In this document: piece after piece, positions 10,904-22,209 of the stretch
How positions within the stretch are numbered: position 1 is the first letter of the stretch
Layout: each line of letters opens with the position of its first letter
Source: Zasmidium citrigriseum
Lineage: Eukaryota; Ascomycota; Dothideomycetes; Mycosphaerellales; Mycosphaerellaceae
Direction: 5' to 3'
DNA length: 64,000 nt
NCBI GenBank assembly: GCA_002786025.1
Contig: NHNW01000003.1
Location: forward strand, 434,001 to 498,000
Program-made: the position numbers and the translations under genes
The notes under the pieces: model-generated
Databases searched by the model: none
Seen by the model: the letters and a program-made list of their open reading frames with translations, nothing else
What the model was told of the DNA's origin: nothing

Positions 10904-11414
10904 TGTTGCTGTACAAAGATCGCGCCGGCGGTGGGCGTCGCGGTGCAAATACTACGGCATACTTAGGCGGGTATAGGAAGAATCCAAGCAGGCTGCAGCA
11001 CTGCCGTGTTGTCGTCGTGAAGAGGCGTGTAGGCGGAGCAACAGGATGGAAGTTGGCTGCGGTCGCCTGCAATGACGCCGTTGGACTGTTGCCAAGCCTG
11101 AGCCCTTGACGTCCGCGTCCGAGCCCGAGGACTCCTTCACATGATGAAAGACCTTTCATTCACTCGCCAAAAAACTGGTCCACTCACATCGTGGCATCGC
11201 CGAACACTGCTATCGAGCATGTCTTCTTACATTCAACAGCGAGGGATATAATTTACAGCCCCTTGCTCCATAGCCGAGACCATCGGCAAAACATTACCAC
11301 CCAGAAGGCCTTTCAACGCCATCAAGGTGTTTTCCGATGAGTGAATTCATATAAAAGATTCCCTCCCGGCCTTTTGGACAAGACTTCCTTTTTCATTCCT
11401 GTCAAGAAGTCGTC
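10904..11414. other. Intergenic region with TATA box
   Basis: No supported gene. It carries the promoter of the NIPA-type gene and, on the plus strand, a TATAAAAG box at 11350-11357, 58 bp before the small ORF at 11415. Confidence 0.45.
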
Positions 11415-11657
11415 ATGACGAGCGAGAACACCACAGACGCCCCCAAAAATAACAAGGAATCCTCCTCTCCACCAACGCCGCACGTGGGACTTTACCCGGC
11501 CACATATCCTATTGAACTCTGGTCGTTGTCAAGTCCAGGGAAATGGGTTGATCAATCTGCCGTGGACTCAAAATGGACGACATCATTCTCTCTTATCAAG
11601 ACCGCCATCCCGGGCAACGCGGGGCGTGTTCTTGGCCGGCCTGTCGACAACCATTGA
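11415..11657 (+). CDS. Small hypothetical protein, 80 aa
   Basis: The ORF begins with an ATG in good context (GTCATGACG), just downstream of a TATAAAAG box at 11350-11357. The product starts with a polar, Ser/Pro-rich tail and has no membrane segment, signal peptide or domain I recognise. It may be a short real gene, a first exon, or chance. Only the promoter arrangement raises it above the other short ORFs. Confidence 0.3.
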   Translation: MTSENTTDAPKNNKESSSPPTPHVGLYPATYPIELWSLSSPGKWVDQSAVDSKWTTSFSLIKTAIPGNAGRVLGRPVDNH

Positions 11658-11937
11658 CCTTCCAGAACAGGAAGCTCGTTGTCACTACCGATAGACGAGG
11701 ACTCTTGTAGCGGATCCCACCTACCAGGCCAAGACGTTTGGCATGTCACTCTTCTGTCCCTGCAGATGATGCAACGACGTAGTGGTACACGGACTACATG
11801 CTACGCCCCGAGAGGCAGCTGTCAAGGTAAGACTTTAGGCTCGCCACCTGATCCCTGAGAACAGGGCACTTCAGAAACACTTCAAATCTTTGCATTGTAT
11901 TTGATCTTTGTTGTGTCCATTGACATTAGCTCCAATC

Positions 11938-13470
11938 ATGCGCTTATTCCTCGCGCTACCGGCAACCTTGCCATCACTGGTCTACGCGCAGCGCCATTGG
12001 GGTGGGCACAATGGCGACACCTACAATCCGTCCTGGATGGGCCTGCCGGGGAGCATATACCAGTTCTCGGGGCCGTGGGGAGATACAGTCGAAGCAAGCT
12101 GGCCTCCATCTCCAGATGTAGGCCAGCCGATCAAGCCGCAGCTGCCGGATGCAGAAGTGCAGCAAATGGTCCAGGAAATCGATGAAGACCGAATCAAGCA
12201 CATCATCACGAAGTTAGTGGGCTTTGGGACTCGACACACGCTTTCTACGCAGAATTCGACGACTCGAGGAATAGGCGCTGCAAGAGACTGGATCTACAAG
12301 GAGATGCAAATACTCGCGGAGCCGTCTAATGGAGATATGCAAGTTTACTTCAACAGCTACATTCAAGGCGTCGACGAAGATCGCATCACTTTTCCCGTCA
12401 ACATCACGAACGTCGTGGCCCAGATTAATGGCACAGACGATCCGGACCGCGTTTATGTTGTTACGGGGCATTACGACAGTCGCAGAATCGACATCCTTGA
12501 CTATACCGGGGACGCTCCCGGAGCCGACGACGATGCCACAGGAGTGGCCGTGGTCATGGAGATGGCACGTGTCTGTGCCAGAACGAAGCCCAAAGCAACC
12601 ATGATCTTTGCCGCAGTTGCTGGAGAGGAACAAAGTCTCTATGGGTCAGCAAATCTGGCCAAAACTCTGAAGAACGCCGGTCTCAGAGTCGAAGGCAACT
12701 GGAACAACGACATCGTGGGCACTGGCAAATCTCAGCCATTTGCAGCCATTAATGACTATACTGTGCGTCTTTTCGGCGCCAGTATCTACTATCCCAATGC
12801 ATCATCATACAGCCTAGGCCGCACAACTGCCTTGATAGGAGGCTGGAACGATTCCCCAGCACAGAACCTCGGCCGTTTCATCGCTGAGATTGCTGCTGGA
12901 GCCGCAAAATACGTGGGCATGCAAGTCAAGCTCATCTATCGCCCAGACAGATTTCTCCGTGGAGGCGACCATCAGTCATTCCTGACGCAAGGCTTTCCCG
13001 CTGTTCGCTTCACCGAAGCCGTGGAGAATTTTGCACACCAACACCAAGACGTCCGAGAGCAAGATGGAATTCAGTATGGCGATCTGATTGAGTTTGTCGA
13101 CTTTGACTACACTGCTCGTGTGGCAAAGGTCAATCTCGCCAGCATGTGGTCAGCCGCCAATGCCCCTGCCATGCCGACGAATGTGACGATATCCAGGGAG
13201 ATTGGTTTCCCGGCCGACTCGCAGTCTACGCCACCGAAGATTATCACGAACGATAGCAAGTTCTCTTGGAACACTGGAAACGATCCTTTGGCAGCTGGAT
13301 ATGAGCTGGTATGGCGGCCAAGTGGCGCTCTGCAATGGACGAAAGTGTTGGATGTGGGCAAGGTCGGGAGTGTAACAGTACCTCTCGGCAAGGATGATTT
13401 TCAATTCGGTGTTAGAGCTGTTGGGAAGGATGGCAAGAGAAGTCCAGCTGTCTTTCCGCTGCCTGCTTGA
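11938..13470 (+). CDS. Secreted M28 family zinc aminopeptidase
   Basis: A single exon encodes 510 residues. The start at 11938 (MRLFLALPATLPSLVYAQ) gives a typical signal peptide cleaved near residue 18; the frame is open to 11908 but that would bury the signal. M28 hallmarks are in order: FGTRHTLS (96-103), the zinc-ligand strand VTGHYDSR with His178, GADDDATG with bridging Asp198, and AGEEQSLYGS with Glu230 (general base) and Glu231 (ligand). A later HQHQ near the end of the domain fits the last ligand. A fibronectin-III-like C-terminal region (YELVWRPSGALQWTKV) follows. It should release N-terminal amino acids outside the cell, with N-glycosylation sites present. Confidence 0.92.
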   Translation: MRLFLALPATLPSLVYAQRHWGGHNGDTYNPSWMGLPGSIYQFSGPWGDTVEASWPPSPDVGQPIKPQLPDAEVQQMVQEIDEDRIKHIITKLVGFGTRHTLSTQNSTTRGIGAARDWIYKEMQILAEPSNGDMQVYFNSYIQGVDEDRITFPVNITNVVAQINGTDDPDRVYVVTGHYDSRRIDILDYTGDAPGADDDATGVAVVMEMARVCARTKPKATMIFAAVAGEEQSLYGSANLAKTLKNAGLRVEGNWNNDIVGTGKSQPFAAINDYTVRLFGASIYYPNASSYSLGRTTALIGGWNDSPAQNLGRFIAEIAAGAAKYVGMQVKLIYRPDRFLRGGDHQSFLTQGFPAVRFTEAVENFAHQHQDVREQDGIQYGDLIEFVDFDYTARVAKVNLASMWSAANAPAMPTNVTISREIGFPADSQSTPPKIITNDSKFSWNTGNDPLAAGYELVWRPSGALQWTKVLDVGKVGSVTVPLGKDDFQFGVRAVGKDGKRSPAVFPLPA

Positions 13471-13609
13471 TATCTCAACGGCATGCTGGTCGTCAAGCAG
13501 TATACTCGCTCATCCATCGCTGCAACGTTGGGATAAGAGATAACACCTGAGACTTGCCTACGCTCCTATCGTCCAAATACTCCAAAAGACACCAATCTCA
13601 CTCACCGCC

Positions 13610-14275
13610 CTAAGAACTCTCATTCGTCACCGCCCTCTCCATACACTTCCTCAACTCTCCCTCAATCTGGTCCTCCAACTTCACCTCCGGGATGAAACAC
13701 ATCGCAATCGTAGTGAGAAGAACCATACCACCAATCAAAGCCCCAAAGATGGCGAAAACGACGAAGCCAACGATCTCGATCGCGAACATGATGGAGAACA
13801 TCGCGGCCTCCCAGCCAATCAGCGAGAGTACGATGACATCTGATAAAAAAGCACGAAGTTGTCAGTACGATAGCTCTGAAACTGGAGAGTGGCAATACTC
13901 ACACTTCGTCATCTGCTCCTTCCTCTTCTTCTCATCAGTCTTATGCCTCAGCATTAACTGACTCTCCTTGTAAAGGAACCATCCGTCCTCAGATCCGAAG
14001 ATTTTGAGATACATCGCCGGCGGGTAGCTCTTCAGCTCCTGGCCCGAGCCGCGAGTCCAGAGCGCTGCCACGGCTTCTGCATTCTCGGGCGATTCTTGGC
14101 GTTTGGATACCAAGAGGTTCTTGATGAAGGCGCGGACTTCATCTGATGTCGCTTCGGGTTTCGGCACGCTTTCGGCGTCTTTGTCGGTTACTTCGGAGTA
14201 GAGTGGGAGCGATTCCTCGTCGCGGACGGATTGGAGCTCGAGGTCTTGGTCGTTTTCGGTGCTGGTGCGGCCCAT
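13610..14275 (-). CDS. Small two-helix membrane protein, unknown function
   Basis: Exons 14275-13903 and 13839-13610, with a 63-nt intron (GTGAGT donor), give 200 residues. The start MGRTSTEND was chosen over the longer open frame because upstream sequence looks non-coding. A polar N-terminal half contains SDEVRAFIKNLLVSKRQ and SEDGWFLYKESQLMLRHKTD. It is followed by two long hydrophobic helices: VIVLSLIGWEAAMFSIMFAI and FVVFAIFGALIGGMVLLTTI. The C-terminus is charged (EDQIEGELRKCMERAV). No family is recognised. It converges on the M28 peptidase gene, 139 bp apart. Confidence 0.75.
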
Positions 14276-15011
14276 TTTGACGGATTTTGATGTTCTTTGA
14301 GGGGTCGTGGGAAAAGAAGGAAGTTGGAATGTGAGGTCCGCGGGTTTTGTGGTGTTGTACCACTGCGCCACATTAAAGTGGTCCTCCGCGGGATCCTTCA
14401 GCTGCGTGTCTGCCTGATTGAATGCCTGAGGCAAAAAGGGGCTTAGTAAGGCTGTGTAACGACATTGACATTGGTCCAAAACGGCAACGTCAAGATCGAT
14501 GTCCATGTCACAGTCAACTCGGTGATCGCAAGCAATTTCACGTTCAATGCGGTCTTCATACTGAGCCCTGCTATGCTGAAAGTCGACACTTCATTCTTTG
14601 AAGATTCGTCATTACTCCGAGGATACTCTCCACACGGAAAAGGAGTACGATGCTATCGGAGTGAGATCGGATGGAACGTGGAGGTGCTCGAAGACTCCGG
14701 TGCCCTCATTGAATGCTTCCCATGTAGCACGAAGCTATCAATGGTTTTCGATCAGCCCACCATATTCATGGTGTAGCCCTCCTCCTTCGTCGACTCCAGC
14801 AGTGATTTCGTTTGGGAGCATCTCAGACTGGTAAAATGCCGTAGCACATGTGTAGTCCGTTCACAAGCCATGAGTTCCTGTATCACGTTGAAAACATCAG
14901 ACTGGCATGCAGAACTCGCCGGTGCCACTTAACTTGTTTCTTTGTTTGATGAGAGATCAACAGGATCGATCTCTTGCGTTTCCCGGTCCAAGAAACTGGA
15001 TCTGACATGCG
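14276..15011. other. Divergent intergenic region
   Basis: The 736 bp separate the start codons of the two-helix membrane protein (minus) and the mucin-like membrane protein (plus). A 103-codon plus-strand ORF at 14465-14776 has no coding character I trust. No repeat stands out. Confidence 0.45.
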
Positions 15012-16110
15012 ATGCCTCCATCAACGTACCACACGACAGACGGATACCAACAAAGCCTGACCACGATTTTCACACCACCATCGCACTGCTTTGCAGACAC
15101 CTTGACTCTGAATCATTATGGCGCTAGAGTGCGCACGTCCGGTGAAGGCAATAACGCCTACATTGCAGGACTCCGGGGACTCGATCCAGCTTGCTATCCG
15201 TCGAACTTCTATTTGACTGGCACCACCAGATTGACCACGGTAGACAGCCGTGTCTTGATAGCTCGTCCTCCACTCAGCTACACTCCAGCGCAATGTTTTG
15301 CAGGCTACTACGAGGCGGAGATTGACGCAACGAGAGGCACTACTAGAGCGACTTGTTGCCCCTCGTGAGTTGGTCCATGGACGAAGGTTAATCTTGATCG
15401 CTTAGCGACTGACTTGACATGAGCATAGGGGGATGACGCTGACGTACTGGGATTGTACAGCGTACACCGCCGCCACGTTCGAGGTGATCACTGATTCCTC
15501 GACATCTCAGATCTTCCTCGACTATATATACGCATCTTCGGTCGTAGTCGCGTATCAAAGTGCGGACCTCTCGCTTTGGACGACAACCACTTCAACATCA
15601 TCGAGTGAGCCTAGGGCGTCGGCATTCTCAACAATTCCTCCTCCTACAACATTAGCCACGGCCTCGCCTGCCACAGCTCCTCAAAGTGCTGCCTTGTCAA
15701 TCGGCTCCAAAGTGGGAATTGGTGTGGGCGCTGGAGTTGGAGCAATCGCAATGATCTTGCTTTGCTTGTGGTGGCTGAGGAATCATCGCAACCATGCGAA
15801 GAGAAAAGAAACTGGAGACAAGCAGAGTGAGCAGCACCTGAAAGCCGAACTGCCAGGCAAGGGTAAGATGGTCCCGGAGCTGGGCGAAGAGCATGCGGTG
15901 CACGAAGCCAATGGTGTAGCAAAGCCACCAGAAGCAGACACCAACGTGAGGGCGGAGCTGGAAGGAGAATGGATCGGTTGGGAAGCCCCTGCAAGTCTTG
16001 CGGCTGAACAAGAATCGAATCAGGCTCCAAACCGAAGTCGAAGTCGAAGTCGAAGTGCAAGTCGAAGCCCCGGTCTAGGAGATCAAGTGCCGAATCAATC
16101 GCGGATCTGA
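15012..16110 (+). CDS. Single-pass membrane glycoprotein with Ser/Thr-rich stalk
   Basis: Exons 15012-15364 and 15429-16110 (64-nt intron) give 344 residues. The ectodomain begins LTTIFTPPSHC, and its cysteines (PACYPSNFY, PAQCFAGYY, TCCPS, YWDC) resemble a group of uncharacterised Pezizomycotina surface proteins. A Ser/Thr/Ala-rich stalk, likely O-glycosylated, leads to one transmembrane helix (IGVGAGVGAIAMILLCLWWL) and a basic stop-transfer RNHRNHAKRK. The cytoplasmic tail ends in RSRSRSRSASRS, encoded by a CGAAGT repeat. This is the layout of wall-stress sensors such as Mid2/WSC, but no WSC domain is present, so that role is only a guess. The start is uncertain: no strong signal peptide is visible. 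Confidence 0.7.
16032..16067 (+). repeat. In-frame CGAAGT microsatellite
   Basis: About four to five direct copies of the hexamer CGAAGT, the last diverged, encode alternating Arg-Ser in the cytoplasmic tail of the membrane glycoprotein. Being a multiple of three, length changes would alter the tail without breaking the frame. Confidence 0.75.
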
Positions 16111-17057
16111 CGGGGCCACATGCCAGTTGAAATGGGTCTTGCTGCTACTTGGCAACAGCCTCGTTCTTCAATTGTCGTACTCGTGATGCGAAGAGTGGCA
16201 TGGACAGCGTGAACTCAGGGGTGCTAGGCCCGGACAACGATGAGTTCGTGGTTGCCAAATCTCCGGATACTGGTTCTTCCAGGTTTGTCGTGTGATGATG
16301 GTCGATTTAAAGGCATGGAATGCCAAGATACTACAGCCCGATTAGCCACGTGTGGTCTCTCTCACCCTTGCATACTCGTTTGATCGTATTGCTGCCATTA
16401 ATACCGGTCGTAACAGTCGCGAAGCTCAAAGCAGACTTGACACTGCCGCACTGCATACGTACTCATATGTCGTATCTCGCTCTGCTATTCGATCCGTCAG
16501 TTTTTGAAGACGCCCATCGCCGTACGAGACTCGATGCGAAGAAAGGTGTTTTCGTTCTTGCAAGGATGAAGCGAGTTGCGAGGGTAGGTGCGAGGAGAAC
16601 AGGCCCTCCTTCAGAACTCTTCAAACAATGCCCAAGCATTCGAACGCCATAACACCAAGCAGCTGACGAGTTCCCAAGACGAGTCGGCAGGTTTTGCCTG
16701 CATGAAGTGTAGCCATTGGAAGAGTTACGAGATTGGCGAAGACTCCTTGGCTGCAGATTGAGTTCATTCACCGACGTCATCCTCCCCGATCGCCACTTTT
16801 CTTCTTGGCACAACCTTATCCGAACCTACTCTTAAACCAAACTGCACCATGATACGCTCATTTGGTCCTGGGCGCACGTGTCAGACGAGTCTTGCCCTAA
16901 GACTGTCTCGCAGAGCCCAGAATCTGCAGGCCAAGATGCCTTGGCTGATAGTTGACGCGAAGATGCCATCCGAGGTGGAATGCAAGGAGTATATATCATG
17001 ACGACTTCCCGTTCCTGAAGGTTTGGAAAGTAAGGATCCATCTTTGCGCCCAGGACC
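16111..17057. other. Intergenic, upstream of the NoxC-like gene
   Basis: The 947 bp hold only short ORFs in both directions (the longest a 110-codon plus frame at 16320-16652) without recognisable content. I find no repeat or RNA gene. Confidence 0.45.
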
Positions 17058-19262
17058 ATGGAGGAGCACGCACCAGTCCTTCTCTACACCCTCGAGCCTG
17101 TACTAACGAACGACTTTACTGCCCTCAGCGATGACGAAATCAATGCCTTCTTCGACGACCTAGACCGAGACAGGGACGGCTATGTGACATTTGATGAAGT
17201 GGAAGCGAAGCTCCACGAAGTACACGAGGAGCTTGCTCCCAATCTGCAAAGACATCATCTCCTTCACCCAGCTCGCAGGGATTTAGAGAAGCATGCCGGA
17301 CATTCTGGAGCCGGGATCCATGAGTTCCTGCTCTCGCTCATACCGAGCTGCAATGCAAAGATCGACAGGAAAGAGTTCACAGAGCATGTGAGAAAGCTAG
17401 AGGTTCCAAGCCAGAAGCAGACTGATTCAAAAGACCAAGATCAAGAAGACCAGGACCAAGAAAATCGACTACCGTTTCGAAGACGAGTGAGAGCATACTG
17501 GGCAGTCCATGGACCCAACATCCTTTTCATCGCATTCGTGGTCGCTGCACAGCTTGGCATCGGACTATGGCAGATGGTCATCTACATCAAGAATCCCATG
17601 GCAAGAGCAGCACTTGGATGGGGCGTGATCCTTGCGAAAGCATGCGCAGGAGTTCTCTATCCAACTCTTGTCTTCATGCTTTTGAGTATGAGTCGACACC
17701 TTGCCACCTTCCTGCGACGAAACTATGCCTTAAGTCGATTCGTGAATTGGGACCACAGCCAGAAATTTCATATCTACATGAGTATATGCGGCCTCTTCTT
17801 TGCGACGTTGCACGCCATCGGCCATCTCACTGGATCAATGCTCTACGGCTCACGACCTGCTCAGCAAGACGATGTAGCTGAATATCTCGGTCCAGACGCT
17901 GTACCACGGCCTTATATTCGATATGTGAGGAGCTTACCGGGATGGACTGGGATCAGTGCGCTAGGGATCTTCTGGATTATCAGCTTGCTCAGTATGCCCG
18001 TTGTTCGGAAGAGGTTCTATGAAGTCTTTCAACTCGGCCACCTGCTGATGTTCCCGATGATCGGACTTCTCTGTGCGCATGGAACAGAAAAGCTTCTCCA
18101 ATACCCAATGCTCGGGTTCTGGCTTGCGTTCCCTGCGCTGCTTGTCATTCTGGAAAGGTCTTGGAGGTTCATTCGCGGCTTCATCGGCGTGCCGGCGAAG
18201 ATGAAGGTCATGGACGATGATGCGCTCGTGTTCACTTGCAAGCACCCTCGCGGCAAAGACTGGAAGTACAGCGCTGGCCAGTATGTGCTACTGCAGGTGC
18301 CGAAGGTTTCGTTCTTCCAGTGGCATCCTTTCACGATCTCATCATGTCGTGGCGATGAGCTCCAGGTCCATATCAAAGTCGATGGCGATTGGACTGAGAA
18401 GTTGAGAGATAAGCTGCCGGAGAACGAAGAGATCCGCGTGGGCATCGACGGGCCTTTCGGAGCACCAGCTCAACGCTTCTATGATTACGACTACTCAATC
18501 ATTGTTGGTGGCGGCATCGGCATTACTCCATTCTCAGCCATCTTGACCGATCTCGAAGAGCACTACTCACAAGAACGAGACCCATGGGAAAACCGAAGAA
18601 GATCTCGCTCAATGTCGCGCCCAAGCTTTCGGTCACGCTTCAGCTCACGTTCTCCCAGGACGTCACGATCTAACACACCAGCTGGATCTCTGAAAGAGGA
18701 ATCAGAGAAAGGAGGGGCACCAAGTAGACCTCGAAATCCGGAGAGACGAGTCGACTTCCATTGGACTGTACGAGAGAAGAACAACCTTCTGTGGTTTTCC
18801 GATCTCCTGAATCGAGCGATCACACGAGCTGAGCCATTAGCCAAGCAGGGCAAGCTCGACCTCAACATCAACACGCACATCACCGCCAAGAGGAAGAACA
18901 TCTCGACGCATGTATTTCGGTATCTGCTCGACGGGTACCGAACACCAGCAGCGCCGTACTCAGCTTTGACTGGCTTGAAGCAAAGGAGTCATTTTGGACG
19001 ACCGGACTTCGATACAATTCTGGAGAAGCACTTTGAGGATCTGGTGGAAGATGGAATCAAGGAGAAGAAAGTGGGCGTGTTCGTAAGTCAACGCTGTGAA
19101 TGATCGACTGTCTAAGGACGAGTACTGACTATGAGCTCACAGTACTGCGGAACACCTGTTGTTGGCGAGATCTTATCTGACAAGTGCCACGAATTGACAG
19201 CGAAGGCGAGAGATATGGGGTTGAAGATTCGGTATGATTTCTTGATGGAAGTGTTTGGTTGA
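17058..19262 (+). CDS. noxC: NoxC-type NADPH oxidase with EF-hand
   Basis: Exons 17058-19082 and 19143-19262 (60-nt intron) give 714 residues. Near the N-terminus is one canonical EF-hand loop (residues 36-47, D-R-D-R-D-G...E), the feature that separates the fungal NoxC/Nox3 and Nox5 type from NoxA/NoxB. Six membrane helices carry two His pairs: FHIY...TLHAIGH and QLGHLL...LCAHG, spaced 13-14 residues as in bis-haem ferric-reductase domains. FAD-binding HPFTISSC and NADPH-binding GGGIGITPF follow, and the end CGTPVVGEIL is the NADPH-site cysteine motif. An Arg/Ser-rich insertion of about 60 residues interrupts the NADPH domain. It should make superoxide in a Ca2+-responsive way; ferric reduction is the main alternative. 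Confidence 0.85.
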
Positions 19263-19381
19263 AAGAGCGATGTACAGTGATACCATTAAGAGGGAGTTTT
19301 AATGCAATAATGACCTTCCACGACTTCGCTCCTTGAGGCGATGACTAGTCCCATCCAGCAAGCATGTCTCATCCCGCCAGC

Positions 19382-19907
19382 TCAACCGTCCCTCTCACCC
19401 TCGTCATCATCTTCCTCCTCCCCATCCTTGCCCTTAGCCTTCTCAGCATCTTCCTTCGCCTTCTTCGCACCCTCCAAGACCTCCTTGCAGTTCCGCAACA
19501 AAGTCTCCTCCGCCTCGCTTGGCTTTCCCTCCGAAAGGCTCAGAATGAGCTCGGTGACTCGTACTCCCTCCTTCGCCCACGTCAAGAAGTCATCCTCGTC
19601 GGAGCATCCCAAGACCATGCAAGCACGAGCGCGGATCAGGAGTGGGACGTCGGCATCCTCGACCAAGGTGCGGGCGGTCTTGTTGGCGCGCTCGTCGGCC
19701 TCGTCGGTCTCTTCCCGGTGGGCGAGCATCATCTGTTGCTTGTTAGTGAGGCATCTGAAATACTTTCGAGGACGTCGCGTCGCATCTTTCGATTTTGGAA
19801 GGGATCGGAAGGAGACTTACGGATTTGTCCATGGCATAGTATAGACGGACCTGATTGTTGTTCTTCAGATGAGCAGGCAGCTCGACATCTTCGGATGGGG
19901 ACGTCAT
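19382..19907 (-). CDS. Small conserved-type protein with acidic tail
   Basis: Exons 19907-19821 and 19732-19382, over an 88-nt intron, give 145 residues. The product starts MTSPSEDVELPAHLKNNN, is predicted all-helical, and ends in a Lys/Ala-rich coiled segment (AKKAKEDAEKAKGK) and an acidic tail EEEDDDEG. The middle VPLLIRARACMVLGC is helical and neutral. There is no signal peptide or membrane helix. I do not recognise the family; composition and splice sites are convincing for a real gene. It is transcribed towards the NoxC-like gene. Confidence 0.7.
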
Positions 19908-20871
19908 CTTGATGGTATGGGTTGTTTTGGGAATGGGAGTGTTTGTGCAAATGGATGACTTGGCGGGAGGTGGCTGCGGGAAATGCGCTAGGCATGTGAT
20001 TGCTCAACTTTGACACTAGCGGCAGGGAACGGACCCCGCCGCTTGCCGCTTCAAGCATCAAAATTCCAAGACCAGACGCATCGAAGTATGTCGGCCAAAG
20101 TACTCAAGCATGTATCTGAACGTGTGTAAAGGAAACGGCAGGCCTTGAAACCATCGCGGATGCTCAAGATCTCGTCAAACTTCCTTGCCGTGGGGTTTGT
20201 GGATTATGCTGACAGGCCGGCAAGCGACAGAAGATCGCTACGTGACCCAAATGGCGTTTATTTCGGCGGGAATAGTACTTGCACAAGGCAAGTGTGCGGT
20301 TGCACCCTCCCTGGGATTTCACAGCCTTACCACTGAAATGGTTACAGCCTCAACTTCACCGTCACTTTCCTCCAAGACTGCGACGAGTATTGCAGTAATT
20401 TGGACGAATAGTTGCTTTCGAAACGGTCAGTACTCCCTGCATTGACGAATACTTTAATTTGGTTGACCTCCTCAAACATAGTAGTACTTTCGGTAGGTAG
20501 GCTACCAATGCTAGGATTGGCAAACGTTACTACACGCCGTTCAATCTTTTCGAACTTGCGAATACAACTCTCTGTTGCCTCGTTTGAGCCTTGGCACCGT
20601 TGTTATGGCGTAGGAAACGGGTTGCCGCAGCCTCGTCCCGTTTGATAACGTTGGTGACCAAAAGTCGACCCCCAACCTCCAAATGTGTCCCTGTAAACAA
20701 TCAATCGACTTTCTCATGCTTTCTGCAATGTTTCAGAGTCTAGACCCTGTTCTCTAAGCGCTAAATCAGCCAAGCTTGCAAGGGAGAGCTTCTTCCCCGA
20801 TATCGCCTCGAAGCTGTCACAAAGCTTTGTATACCACGCATCCTTTCACTCCTAACCGAATACACCAATCA
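19908..20871. other. Gene-poor DNA before the tRNA
   Basis: The 964 bp hold only short chance ORFs. No repeat or promoter element stands out apart from the upstream region of the gene at 19907. Confidence 0.5.
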
Positions 20872-20962
20872 GCGTTCGTAGTTTAAGGGTAGAATCCAAG
20901 CTTCCCATCAATATTTCATTAAGGAATTGCTTGGGGACCGAGTTCGAGTCTCGGCGGACGCA
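20872..20962 (+). tRNA. tRNA-Gly(CCC) with a 20-nt intron
   Basis: A complete cloverleaf can be drawn. Acceptor GCGTTCG (20872-20878) pairs with CGGACGC (20955-20961), with discriminator A at 20962. The D stem is GTTT/GAAT. Anticodon stem CAAGC (20897-20901) pairs with GCTTG (20929-20933), and the anticodon is CCC at 20904-20906. The T stem is CCGAG/CTCGG around loop TTCGAGT. A 20-nt intron at 20908-20927 sits one base 3' of the anticodon, the canonical place. A TTTTT pol III terminator follows at 20971. It decodes GGG. Confidence 0.92.
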
Positions 20963-20970
20963 GAGATAAC

Positions 20971-20975
20971 TTTTT
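20971..20975 (+). terminator. Pol III terminator of tRNA-Gly
   Basis: A run of five T residues lies 9 bp after the tRNA 3' end, the usual RNA polymerase III stop signal. Confidence 0.8.
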
Positions 20976-22209
20976 GGCGGTTTTAGTCCAGTTTTGCTAC
21001 TTTTTGGACGAGTGCGGGGACGATTGGCTCTACGCTTGTTAGAACAAGTCTACAGAGGTCCTATCTTGTTATTCTGAAGCAGTCGATCTTACACTTTTGT
21101 TTTGGGACATGATATGGTACTGTCGGTAAGCCGTTGCCTACGGGAGACATTTTTACGGACTAAAATCGTTTCAGGACATTATACTTGAGCTCCGAACGAT
21201 GCAATCGATTGAATGGGCTCTTAATGGTCTTATAGAAACGTTGAGATGGGTAAGAGTAACTACAAAGTCGAGCAACAACACAAGATCCCGAACAACAAGT
21301 ATCCGTCGATGGACCCAATAACATGCTTTTTTTCCGGTTTCCACAAGAGATTTCTTTATACTAGAATGATTCTTCTGGACCTGTTGCATTGACTTTGAAC
21401 GTGAAACATTGTTCAGAAGTCAACACTGATCGAAGAGGCAACGATTGTCTCGAAGCTGCATGTTTCTCCTTACAGCATTGGATTTATCGACCACCTCGAC
21501 AACGAAGCCTCATTTTAGAACGCAATCAATGTGCGAGACACATGGCATTCTCAATTGATTCCATCGAAACAACTCAAATTACTCCGATGGCACTGTCCAG
21601 TAGAGATCCATCGATCCATCAAGCATCCCAAAAGTAAGCTCGCGATGAAGAATGTCCAAGAGCCTTCCCAGTACCTTTAAGAGTCCATGATACAAGGAAA
21701 TGAGTGTATGGGGAAGAGGGTACAATGATGAGGAGCTTTTCCAATTCTCAATATCAAAGCCAGAACTTGACAGAGTGGCCAGGGACCAACGTGGGAAGAG
21801 GAGGCCGTCTGCCATGGACATTGGCCGAAGATCATATCCATCGGGATACAATCTTGGCGTCGACACATAGAAGCAGAGCAACTCCAATGGCAGTGGCTGG
21901 AAGTCCAGCAAAGCTGTTTCGGTGAAGAAGTCTCCAACACCAGCAATCCGCAGCGAGGCCATCAAGCATGTTTTCGAACCATTATCACGACCCTCTCCGC
22001 AGGAGATCGAAACACCTGAGAACACTTGACTTTTGGACATCCTTCCTGTCATTCAGAATATCTATTCATCAAAAAGAGAAAAGCCCTCCCTCAAAGGACT
22101 ACGCCATCCGCAGTCCATAAAAGAACACCATCCCCAGCGCCGCGCCATGCCATCATCATGCTGTATTACAATCAAAACGCTAAAATCCCAACTCTCATCT
22201 CAACCTCAC
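20976..22209. other. Gene-poor DNA after the tRNA
   Basis: About 1.2 kb without a supported gene. A 157-codon minus-strand frame at 21579-22052 has a plausible composition but no domain, good start context or intron evidence. The last 150 bp probably contain the 3' UTR of the DnaJ gene. Confidence 0.45.

Noticed and set aside
11908..11937. Earlier start of the M28 peptidase
   Set aside because: It would place ten residues before a clear signal peptide that begins at 11938.
21579..22052. 157-codon minus ORF in the gene-poor stretch
   Set aside because: No domain, start context, splice site or neighbour support; likely chance.
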